This document shows, piece after piece, positions 5,899 to 13,466 of a DNA stretch of 17,748 nucleotides. Below the pieces are notes generated by a model. That model worked only from the letters and a program-made list of their open reading frames with translations. It was not told the origin of the DNA and ran no database searches. The translations under genes and the position numbers were made by a program. Each line of letters opens with the position of its first letter. Position 1 is the first letter of the stretch. This DNA comes from Betaproteobacteria bacterium (GTDB taxonomy: Bacteria; Pseudomonadota; Gammaproteobacteria; Burkholderiales; Casimicrobiaceae): positions 1-17,748 of the forward strand of contig VBCZ01000151.1 of the NCBI GenBank assembly GCA_005889025.1, in the 5' to 3' direction.

Positions 5899-8736
5899 TC
5901 CAAAGCTGCGATGTTCCTCGACGCAGGCGTCAGGCGATCCTTTTGAGCCGCGACGGAAAACACGACCAAGCGCCGCGGCCTTGGGCGGCGCAGTTTTCTT
6001 GGCCGTCCGCCCCGTTCCGGCGCTGCGCATAGGTTTAGTCGCAACCGCCGAACGGGATGACGCTGCAACTCCAGATTTTCCGGACTTTGCCGCGAGCAGC
6101 CGCAGCGCCTCATCGAGAGTCAGCGCGTCGATTCGATCCCGGTCGGGGACCGTGGCATTGACACCGCCGTGTTTCACGTACGGGCCATAGCGCCCCGAAT
6201 GCAGCTCCACGGGTTTCTTGTCTTTGGGATGGGATCCCAGAACACGTAACGGTGCGACTGCGCGCACGGCGCGTCCACCGCGTCCTGCCGGACTCTTGGC
6301 TTCGAATTCGAACCCGATCTTCCCGTCCGCCTGGCGCACGAGGTACGCAGAAAAGGGACGCCGGGTCCGCGACGACACGAATTGCAGCAAATCGGTCTTG
6401 CCGGTGGCGAGGAGCTTTTGCATTTGCGTGCGATCGACCGGACGCTGCAGGATGACGCGGCCCGATCGAAAATCGCAGGTCCGCTCCGCTCCTACGGCTT
6501 TCTCGCACACGTACGCCGCCGGCATTTCGAACACTCTCGCCCCGCACTTGGGACACGGACCCAAGGGCTCCTGCCCGCTGAAATCGGGCGCCTCCGCATC
6601 GCTGGAATCGCCCGAACCGTCGCCGAAATCGAATTGCGCCTCGTTGGCCTCGTTGAGCTTGAGCTTCGCCGTGAACGGGCGCCCCAGCTTGCTCCTGAAT
6701 CCTTCCAAGGGTCCCACCTCGCGCTGCGAAAGCAGCGCCTCGGCCTCGGGTATTTCCAACTGACGGCCGGCGATGATCTTCCACATGCCGAAGTCGCAGG
6801 ACTGGCATTGGAACTTCTTGTACTTTTCGTGGACTTCGCCACCGCACTTGGGACATCGTGCGCTCAAGGTCGCGAAATCGCCCTGGATCGTATCGCTTTC
6901 ATGGTTCTTCGCCTGCGCGACAATGTGCTGCGTCATCGAGACGATCTCACGCATGAAGTGCTCGCGCTTGCGCTTTCCGTGCTCCATCTGCGCGAGCTTG
7001 AATTCCCATTCGGCGGTGAGCTCAGGCGAAAAAAGCTCGGGAACACCTAAGCCGTGGAGCAGGGTCATGAGCGAGAACGCCTTGGCGGTCGGTTGCAGCT
7101 CGCGCCCTTCGCGCAGTATGTATTTCTCGAAGATCAGGCCCTCGATGATTTGGGCGCGCGTCGCCGGTGTGCCCAGGCCCTTTTCCCGCATCGCCTCGCG
7201 CAACTCGTCGTCGTCGATCAGCTTGCCAGCGCCTTCCATTGCGGATAGCAGGGTCGCCTCGGAAAAACGTGCGGGAGGCTTTGTCTGGCTCGCAGCCACC
7301 TTGATCTCTTCGGTCGCCACTTTCTCGTTCGGCCGCACGGGTGCGAGCGTCGCCTCATCGTCGGATCGGGCTTCTCTTCCGTAGACCGCGAGCCACCCCG
7401 GTGAAACGAGCACCTTGCCTTCGGTCTTGAACGGCTCGCCGACCACGCGTGTGATGCGGTTGGTCAGCAAATATTCGGCGGGCGGGTAGAAGACGGCGAG
7501 GAATCGCTTGACCACAAGGTCGTAGAGTTTGGTTTCCAGCTCGCTCAAGTGCTTGGGCCGCTGCAGCGTTGGAATGATCGCGAAGTGATCGGAAATCTTG
7601 CTGTCGTCGAAGATCCGCCTGTTTGGCTTCACCCACTTCGACTTGAGAATCTGCCCGGCGAACGTCGAGTAAGCGCTGGTTTCGCGCAGCGACTCGAGCG
7701 TGTCGCGCACGGTCGGCAGGTAATCCTCCGGCAGCGCGCGCGCGTCCGTTCTCGGATAGGTCAGTAGCTTGTGTTTTTCGTACAGCGCTTGCGCAAGCGA
7801 AAGCGTCGTCCGCGCCGACAAGCCGAAGCGGCCGTTCGCTTCCCGCTGAAGACTGGTCAGATCGTAGAGAAGGGGAGAGACCTGCGTGGACGGCTTGGTC
7901 TCTTCCGAGACGACGCCCGGTTGGCCTTCGCATTTTGTCGCGATCGCTCGCGCTTTGGCCTCGTCCCAGAGCCGCTCCGCGCGCGAGTCGGGGTCATCTT
8001 CGATCTTCTTGAATTTTTCGTCGAACCACCGCCCCTCGTACGGGCCGCTGGCCGCAATGAAAGTACCGAGTATTTCCCAGTATGCACGGGGCTTAAACGC
8101 GCGAATCTTTTCTTCGCGCTCGACGAGAATCGCGAGCGTGGGCGTCTGCACGCGGCCCACAGTCGTCAGCTGGAAGCCGCCCGATTTCGAGTTGAACGCG
8201 GTCATCGCCCGCGTGCCGTTGATCCCGACCAGCCAGTCCGACTCGGATCTGCAAACCGCGGCGTCCGCAAGCGGGCGCATTGCCTCGTCGCTGCGCAGGT
8301 CTCCGAATGCGTCGCGGATCGCTCCCTGCGTCATCGATTGCAGCCACAGTCGCCGGATCGGCTTCGATGTCTTGGCGTATTGAGCGATGTATCGGAATAT
8401 GAGCTCGCCCTCGCGGCCCGCGTCGCAGGCATTGATAAGCTCGGTCACGTCCTTGCGCTTCAGGAGCTTCAGCAGCAGCCGCAGCCGCGACTCGGATTTT
8501 TCGATCGGCTTCAATGCGAATTTCGAAGGGATAGCCGGCAGGTGGGCGAAAGTCCACTTGCCGCGCTTGACCTCCTCCTCTTCCGGCATCCCGATCTCGA
8601 GCAGATGACCGACCGCCGACGAGAGCACATACCGGCTGCTCTCGAAGTAATCGTCATGCCGGGCAAACCCGCCGAGGGCGCGCGCAATATCCGCGGCAAC
8701 GGAGGGCTTCTCTGCAATGATCAGGCTTTTAACCAT
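5872..8736 (-). CDS. topB: DNA topoisomerase III-type (type IA)
   Basis: A type IA topoisomerase that passes single strands through a transient break and decatenates replication intermediates. The TOPRIM domain has the acidic residue in IIAEKPS (E9) and DAGREGE (105-111). The nucleophile is Tyr327 in TYPRTD. Two zinc-ribbon-like blocks follow, one with cysteines at 628, 631, 644 and 647 and one starting at 728. The C-terminal part carries topoisomerase repeats (RPFTAKLKL, RPFSAYLV, SGRYGPYVKHGG) and a basic Ala/Lys-rich tail. From ATG 8736 it is 954 residues, long for the family because of this C-terminus. I chose ATG 8736 because homologous sequence begins at MVKSLIIAEKPS. Upstream codons in the same frame belong to frameshifted dprA. 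The 92 bp between dprA and topB show nothing notable. The 3' end overlaps gyrB. Confidence 0.93.
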   Translation of the reverse strand: MVKSLIIAEKPSVAADIARALGGFARHDDYFESSRYVLSSAVGHLLEIGMPEEEEVKRGKWTFAHLPAIPSKFALKPIEKSESRLRLLLKLLKRKDVTELINACDAGREGELIFRYIAQYAKTSKPIRRLWLQSMTQGAIRDAFGDLRSDEAMRPLADAAVCRSESDWLVGINGTRAMTAFNSKSGGFQLTTVGRVQTPTLAILVEREEKIRAFKPRAYWEILGTFIAASGPYEGRWFDEKFKKIEDDPDSRAERLWDEAKARAIATKCEGQPGVVSEETKPSTQVSPLLYDLTSLQREANGRFGLSARTTLSLAQALYEKHKLLTYPRTDARALPEDYLPTVRDTLESLRETSAYSTFAGQILKSKWVKPNRRIFDDSKISDHFAIIPTLQRPKHLSELETKLYDLVVKRFLAVFYPPAEYLLTNRITRVVGEPFKTEGKVLVSPGWLAVYGREARSDDEATLAPVRPNEKVATEEIKVAASQTKPPARFSEATLLSAMEGAGKLIDDDELREAMREKGLGTPATRAQIIEGLIFEKYILREGRELQPTAKAFSLMTLLHGLGVPELFSPELTAEWEFKLAQMEHGKRKREHFMREIVSMTQHIVAQAKNHESDTIQGDFATLSARCPKCGGEVHEKYKKFQCQSCDFGMWKIIAGRQLEIPEAEALLSQREVGPLEGFRSKLGRPFTAKLKLNEANEAQFDFGDGSGDSSDAEAPDFSGQEPLGPCPKCGARVFEMPAAYVCEKAVGAERTCDFRSGRVILQRPVDRTQMQKLLATGKTDLLQFVSSRTRRPFSAYLVRQADGKIGFEFEAKSPAGRGGRAVRAVAPLRVLGSHPKDKKPVELHSGRYGPYVKHGGVNATVPDRDRIDALTLDEALRLLAAKSGKSGVAASSRSAVATKPMRSAGTGRTAKKTAPPKAAALGRVFRRGSKGSPDACVEEHRSFGSNVEVAHA
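5970..6000 (+). terminator. Possible intrinsic terminator of gyrB inside topB
   Basis: Arms 5970-5976 (gcgccgc) and 5985-5991 (gcggcgc) form a 7-bp all-GC stem with an 8-nt loop. It is followed on the plus strand by agttttctt. It begins 72 nt after the gyrB stop, within the region encoding the low-complexity Ala/Pro/Lys tail of topB on the other strand. It is the only terminator-shaped element I see after gyrB. The T-tract is interrupted, so the call is moderate. Confidence 0.4.
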
Positions 8737-8828
8737 CGAAGGTTCTGGGTTTGGCGTGTCGGGGGGAGCAGATGATAAGAGAAGGAGCGGCGGGGGTACA
8801 ACAAAACTCTCGACCGAGGCGCAGCATT

Positions 8829-9843
8829 TCAGCGCAGGCGCTGGAATAGACCTCCTGGAAGTGTCGCAACTCGACGCCCAAGCTCGAGCTCGACCAGCGC
8901 CACGCTCACCGCACCCGCGTCCAAACCGCTTCGCTCTGCGAGCGCATCGATCCCGAGCAATTCGTAACCCGATGATGCCCAGCTCCTCGAGCACGTCCTG
9001 CGCGGTCTCCACCAGTTTCGCTCCTTCCTTGATAAGCCGGTGGCTGCCTTTGGAGAACGGGGAATGAATCGATCCCGGAATGGCAAAGACCTCCCGGCCC
9101 TGCTCGGCCGCGAATCTCGCCGTGATCAGCGATCCGCTTGCCAACGTCGCCTCGACGACCAGCACGCCTCGTGAAAGCCCGCTGATCACGCGGTTCCGGC
9201 GAGGAAAGTTCGACGGCAGCGGGGGCGTGCCGAGCGGGAATTCGGACAGAAGCCCGCCCTGCTGTGCAAGCCGCTCTCCGAGGTCCCGGTTGGCGGATGG
9301 GTAAATTCGATCGAGCCCGGTTCCGACAACCGCAATGCTGCTGCCCTTGGCGCTCAGTCCCCCGCGGTGCGCGGCGGCATCGATCCCTAGGGCGAGGCCG
9401 CTGACGATAGTGAAGTCTGCCGCCGACAGCGCCACGGCAAACGCTTCGGCATTGTCCACACCCTGCGCCGTGGCGTTCCTGCTGCCGACGATGGCAAACG
9501 AGGGTTGGTTGAGAAGCTCGCGGCGGCCGCGATAGTAAAACGCGGGAGGCGGATCCGCCGTCGTCAGCAGCGCCTTTGGGTAATCGCCATCGTCCCACGC
9601 GACGAGCGCATGCCCGGGTTCGGCGATCCATGCGAGCGTTCTCTCCAGCTGGCCGGTATCCGGGCCCTGCGCGATAAGCGCCGCTATTTCCGCAGGGACG
9701 AGCTTTCCGAGGCTAGCGCGCGAAGCGTTCAGCACCGCGTGCGGCGACCCGTATGCCTTGAGCAGTGCGACCAGCGAACGCGCGGGGATTCCCGCCAGAA
9801 GCTGCAGCGACGCCCAAGCCTCGACGCGGGCGTCGATCTCCAT
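8829..9843 (-). CDS. dprA: DNA-processing protein DprA, frameshifted before its C-terminal domain
   Basis: DprA (Smf) binds incoming single-stranded DNA during natural transformation and loads RecA. Residues 1 to about 75 form the N-terminal helical domain. The Rossmann domain shows GSRNAT (120-125), SGLALGIDAAAH (148-159), GTGLDRIYP (174-182), SEFPLGTPP (200-208), FPRRNRVISGLSRGVLVVEA (213-232) and SGSLITARFAAEQGREVF. After EELGI (residue 290, near 8976) the frame changes. The expected winged-helix part (GYELLGIDALAERSGLD to GGLFQRLR, stop at 8831-8829) is intact but in the +1 frame. Read literally, the first frame runs without a stop into topB. Either one base is extra here through sequencing error, or the gene carries a real frameshift. 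It starts 22 bp after the LysM gene. Confidence 0.88.
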
Positions 9844-9865
9844 GGGGCGAGGATGCGGCGCTTAG

Positions 9866-10972
9866 CTAGGGCTTGCGCACCAAGTCGCCCACCACGACCG
9901 GCTCCGCCGCATTGAGGACGATTGCGTAGGCGACTCTGTCGAACACGCGGAAGACGAACAAGAGTCCCGAGCGCTCGGGGGGGATATTGAGGTAGCGCGT
10001 CGGGGGTGCGACGACTCGCGTGTGTTCGGCAAACCTGGCGAGGATGTCCGGGCCTTCATAGGGTCGAGGATCGGCGATGACGGGCGTCGGGTGGTAGATC
10101 GCAAGCACGTGGCCGATTTCCATTCCATCCTTCGTTCCCCGGTCGAGGGTGACGATAAAGCCCCGGCCCGCCTCGGCCGAATCGCCGTAAAGCGCGATGA
10201 TATGGCCGTCTGCCGCGTAATCCGGTGCGTGCGGCACGTAGTTCACAAGCACCTCGCGGGGGGCCGGGATGAGCAGATCGTTGATGAGAACCTCCTCGCG
10301 TGCCGACGTGATCTGCATGCGGCTCACTTCCCCGAAACGCTCGACGCGCGCAGTGCCCAGGTAGCGCATCTCATACCCAAGCGCCTCATTGTTGTCGTAT
10401 GAGCGCAAGACCTTGCCCGGTCGGTAGATGTACCACTGCGTTCCGCCCTTATCGTCGACATTGATCGCATAGACAAAATCGCCTTCGCCGCGCACGACGC
10501 GGTTATCTCGGGCGGCGATGATCTTCGCCGCGCCGGGCAATCCTTCGGCGCCCGTGATGACGGGTTGCGTCAGGAACGGCTCGATGTCGCCGGGAGGAAT
10601 GCTCGGGATGGCTTCGGCTTCGAGACGGTCGATGCGAACGCTGGGCAAGAGCCGAACCGTCTCCCGCTCGCGGTCGACCGAGAGCCGCCATTGTCCATCG
10701 ACCCTGTCGAGCGCGATGACATCGCCTGGGTAGATCCTGTGCGGGTTCTTGATCTGGTCGCGATTCATTCGCCAGATTTCCGGCCAGCGCCATGGTTCCT
10801 TCAGAAATTTGCCCGAGATGCCCCAGAGCGTGTCGCCCCGCTGAACCGTGTATCTGTCGGGACGGTTGTCCTGCAGTTGAATTTCCGCGGCAGAAGCGAT
10901 GGGCAACGCGAGTAGCAGCGACAGCGCGCCGACCGAAAACAGCAGCCTCGCTGTGGTAGAATTTAGGCGCAT
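9866..10972 (-). CDS. Exported LysM peptidoglycan-binding domain protein
   Basis: A 368-residue protein with a clear signal peptide (hydrophobic stretch LLFSVGALSLLLALPIASAA, cleavage probably near residue 29). One LysM domain follows at about 40-88 (YTVQRGDTLWGIS to IYPGDVIAL), which should bind peptidoglycan in the periplasm. The remaining 280 residues form a conserved betaproteobacterial region without motifs I can name, and its role is unknown. I chose the internal ATG at 10972 over TTG at 11074. The ATG has a good ribosome binding site (agagggg) and begins the signal peptide, while the extra 34 residues have no signal-like character. It heads the dprA-topB gene group and is divergent from def. 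Confidence 0.9.
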   Translation of the reverse strand: MRLNSTTARLLFSVGALSLLLALPIASAAEIQLQDNRPDRYTVQRGDTLWGISGKFLKEPWRWPEIWRMNRDQIKNPHRIYPGDVIALDRVDGQWRLSVDRERETVRLLPSVRIDRLEAEAIPSIPPGDIEPFLTQPVITGAEGLPGAAKIIAARDNRVVRGEGDFVYAINVDDKGGTQWYIYRPGKVLRSYDNNEALGYEMRYLGTARVERFGEVSRMQITSAREEVLINDLLIPAPREVLVNYVPHAPDYAADGHIIALYGDSAEAGRGFIVTLDRGTKDGMEIGHVLAIYHPTPVIADPRPYEGPDILARFAEHTRVVAPPTRYLNIPPERSGLLFVFRVFDRVAYAIVLNAAEPVVVGDLVRKP

Positions 10973-11080
10973 AGGGCCCCTCTGAACATGGCATTGGCGG
11001 ACTTGCGAACGTCCTAAACTGCCCCAAAATAAGGGCTTAGGGGTGATTCTGCATCCCGAGTATCCATTTTGCAAGCAATT
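10973..11080. promoter_or_regulatory. Divergent promoter region between LysM gene and def
   Basis: These 108 bp must carry the promoters for both directions. For the LysM gene a weak pair is visible on the minus strand: TTGCAA near 11074, 17 nt, then CAGAAT (four of six matches each). For def I see no convincing hexamers. An imperfect inverted repeat, cctaa-act-gccc paired with gggc-ttagg (11013-11041), lies between the two starts. It could be an operator or a leader hairpin, which is inference only. Confidence 0.3.
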
Positions 11081-11581
11081 ATGTTGCTGGACATCCTAGA
11101 ATATCCCGATCCCCGTCTCAGAAAAGTCGCCGCGCCGGTGGCTGCGGTGACCGCGGCGGTGCAAAAACTCGTACGGGACATGGCCGAAACGATGTATTCC
11201 GCACCCGGGGTCGGTTTGGCGGCGACGCAAGTCGATGTTCATAAACGGATCATCGTCATCGACATCAGCGAAGCCCGCAATGACTTGCGGGTGTTTATCA
11301 ACCCGGAGATCCTGTCCGCCCAAGGCGAGTTGGAATGCGAGGAAGGTTGTCTTTCGGTGCCCGGGTATTACGACAAAGTCGTGCGCGCCGAGAAAATAAC
11401 CATGCGGGCGCAGAACGAACACGGCGAATCGTTCGAGCTTGGTACCGACGGTATGCTCGCGGTATGCGTTCAGCATGAGATGGACCACCTCGTCGGCAAG
11501 GTCTTCGTCGACTACCTCTCCCCATTGAAGCGTGCGCGGCTAGCCGCCCGCCTGAAGAAAAAACAACGTCTGGCAAGCTAG
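11081..11581 (+). CDS. def: Peptide deformylase
   Basis: The iron-dependent enzyme that removes the formyl group from nascent polypeptides. All three motifs are present: GVGLAATQ (43-50), EEGCLSVP (87-94, metal ligand C90) and QHEMDH (131-136, ligands H132 and H136, catalytic E133). At 166 residues it has the normal length. I chose ATG 11081 (MLLDILEYPDPRLR), which matches the family N-terminus, over TTG 11069 four codons upstream. Neither has a strong ribosome binding site. fmt follows after 4 bp, so the deformylase and the enzyme that installs the formyl group are co-transcribed. Confidence 0.97.
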   Translation: MLLDILEYPDPRLRKVAAPVAAVTAAVQKLVRDMAETMYSAPGVGLAATQVDVHKRIIVIDISEARNDLRVFINPEILSAQGELECEEGCLSVPGYYDKVVRAEKITMRAQNEHGESFELGTDGMLAVCVQHEMDHLVGKVFVDYLSPLKRARLAARLKKKQRLAS

Positions 11582-11585
11582 CCCG

Positions 11586-12539
11586 GTGGCTCGCAAGCTG
11601 CGCATCGGCTTCGCCGGTACCCCGCAATTTGCGGCCAAGGCACTTGCGGCCATCCTCGACGCGCGCTACGACGTCGCCCTGGTGTTGACGCGGCCCGATC
11701 GACCGCAAGGGCGTGGCCTGCAGCGCACTCCCAGCCCCGTCAAGGTGCTCGCGCTGGACCACGGATTACCCATCGTGCAGCCGTCGAGCTTGAGCGACGA
11801 CGCAGCGAGCGCTCCACTGGTTTCCATTTCGCTCGACGTACTCGTGGTCGCCGCCTTCGGACTCATCCTGCCCCGTATGGTGCTGGACTGGCCACGGTAT
11901 GGTTGCGTCAATATCCACGCGTCGCTTCTGCCAAGGTGGCGGGGCGCCGCGCCCATCCAACGGGCGCTGCTGGCGGGCGACACCGAGACCGGGATCAGCA
12001 TTATGCAAATGGATGCCGGACTCGATACCGGTCCGGTGATTGCCAAGCGGGTCCTTTCAATCGGCTCGAGGGAAACAGCCGGCAGCCTGGGGGAGCGGCT
12101 CGCCGCCGAAGGCGCCAAGGCGATCATCGCGACGCTGTGCGAGCTGGAGAGCCAAGAAAGGCTGCCGACGACGCCGCAGCCGTTGCAAGGCGCGAGTTAC
12201 GCAGCGAAGGTTCGTAGCGATGAAACCGACCTCGATTGGACCGAAAGCGCGACCATGATCGATCGTAAAGTGCGCGCGTTCGATCCGACGCCGGGAGCGA
12301 CGGCGCGCCTGGAAGGCGAAGCGATCAAGATCCGCGCGGCGGAGCCTCTCGAGGGACACTATGGGCGTCCCGGAACGATAGCGCGCGCCGATGCCGCGGG
12401 CATCGTCGTCGCGGCAGGTGACGGCGCGGTGGTCGTTCGTGAAATTCAGCGCGCGGGCGGCAAGCGGATGAGCGTGGCGGCGTTTCTTGCCGGCCATCCA
12501 CTCGGTGCGGACGCGCGTTTTGACGCGGCGCGCGCTTGA
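11586..12539 (+). CDS. fmt: Methionyl-tRNA formyltransferase
   Basis: Transfers a formyl group from 10-formyl-tetrahydrofolate to initiator Met-tRNA. The 317-residue length is normal. The N-terminal catalytic domain shows GFAGTPQFA, the folate-binding and active-site block CVNIHASLLPRWRGAAPIQ (N109, H111) and MDAGLDTGP (D147). The C-terminal OB-fold domain (about residue 205 onward, YAAKVRSDETDLDW) contacts tRNA. It starts with GTG 4 bp after the def stop, and no ATG fits the conserved N-terminus better. It is part of the def-fmt pair. Confidence 0.96.
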   Translation: MARKLRIGFAGTPQFAAKALAAILDARYDVALVLTRPDRPQGRGLQRTPSPVKVLALDHGLPIVQPSSLSDDAASAPLVSISLDVLVVAAFGLILPRMVLDWPRYGCVNIHASLLPRWRGAAPIQRALLAGDTETGISIMQMDAGLDTGPVIAKRVLSIGSRETAGSLGERLAAEGAKAIIATLCELESQERLPTTPQPLQGASYAAKVRSDETDLDWTESATMIDRKVRAFDPTPGATARLEGEAIKIRAAEPLEGHYGRPGTIARADAAGIVVAAGDGAVVVREIQRAGGKRMSVAAFLAGHPLGADARFDAARA

Positions 12540-12608
12540 ATCGCCGCGAGATGCCACGATCTAAGCTGTTGCAGACCCCGCAATCCATTCGGGGCGGAGA
12601 AACTGGAC

Positions 12609-13448
12609 ATGTTGGGTAACTGGTTCCGGACGGGCTTGCTGATGGCCGCGATCATGGCGCTGTTCGGCGTGGTCGGCGCCGTCCTGGGCGGAGGCCAAGG
12701 CATGGTGGTCGCCCTTTTCCTCGGCCTTGGAATGAATCTGTGGGCGTACTGGTTCTCGGATTCGATGGTGCTGAAGCTCTATAGGGCGCGCGAAGTCGAC
12801 GCGTCATCGGCACCGCAGTTGGTCCAGATTGTCTCCGAATTGACGCAACGTGCGGGCCTTCCCATGCCGAGGGTCTACCTCATCGACGAGACGCAGCCCA
12901 ATGCCTTTGCGACCGGTCGCAACCCGGAGCACGCCGCCATTGCCGCGACCTCCGGCATTCTTCAGCTGCTCTCTGGCCGGGAACTGCGCGCAGTCCTCGC
13001 TCACGAGCTCTCGCATGTCAAGCATCGAGACATCCTGACATCCACGATCACGGCGTCCATCGCGGGTGCGATATCCACGCTTGCCCATTTCGGGATGTTC
13101 TTCGGTGGGCGTGACAGCGACCAACGCAATCCAGTGCTTGCGATACTGGTGCTCATCCTCGCGCCGATCGCGGCAATGCTCATTCAGCTGGCGATCTCGC
13201 GCGGGCGTGAATACGAAGCCGACCGCGGCGGCGCCGAGCTGTCCGACGATCCCCGCGCGTTGGCCGATGCTCTGGTGAAGATCGACCGCTACGCGAAGGG
13301 CTTGCCGCTCGAAGCCGCAGAGGAGCATCCTGCCACGGCGCATCTCATGATCATCAATCCGCTTCACGGCGGGGGCTTGAGCAGCCTGTTCAGCACGCAT
13401 CCGCCGACCGAGGAGCGCGTCGCGCGCCTGCTCGCACTCGCGCGCTGA
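12609..13448 (+). CDS. htpX: Membrane zinc metalloprotease HtpX (M48 family)
   Basis: Inner-membrane protease that degrades damaged membrane proteins. The zinc site is clear: HELSH at 132-136, with the third ligand E203 in EYEADRGGAE. There are two N-terminal membrane segments (about 8-28 and 31-48), and two further hydrophobic stretches lie between the motifs (about 145-165 and 175-195). At 279 residues it is full length. The ATG follows a purine-rich site (ggcggagaaa), next to a small hairpin (12576-12580 with 12590-12594) in the 69-bp gap after fmt. rsmB begins 18 bp downstream. Confidence 0.96.
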   Translation: MLGNWFRTGLLMAAIMALFGVVGAVLGGGQGMVVALFLGLGMNLWAYWFSDSMVLKLYRAREVDASSAPQLVQIVSELTQRAGLPMPRVYLIDETQPNAFATGRNPEHAAIAATSGILQLLSGRELRAVLAHELSHVKHRDILTSTITASIAGAISTLAHFGMFFGGRDSDQRNPVLAILVLILAPIAAMLIQLAISRGREYEADRGGAELSDDPRALADALVKIDRYAKGLPLEAAEEHPATAHLMIINPLHGGGLSSLFSTHPPTEERVARLLALAR

Positions 13449-13466
13449 CGCCGTCGCGATTGCGCG

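Noticed and set aside
7771..8775. 334-residue plus-strand frame opposite topB
   Set aside because: It is a shadow of topB: biased Arg/Leu composition, no motif, no ribosome binding site or promoter context.
8955..8985. Programmed +1 frameshift in dprA
   Set aside because: There is no slow codon or stop at the shift site and no known DprA recoding. A lesion or sequence error is simpler.
5872..9843. A single 1,323-residue DprA-topoisomerase protein
   Set aside because: The correct DprA C-terminal domain is present in another frame with its own stop, topB has a natural ATG at 8736, and the linker in the fused frame looks like non-coding-frame translation. I annotate two genes.
11069..11080. 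TTG start of def four codons upstream of ATG
   Set aside because: The family N-terminus begins at the ATG (11081) and the TTG has no better ribosome binding site.
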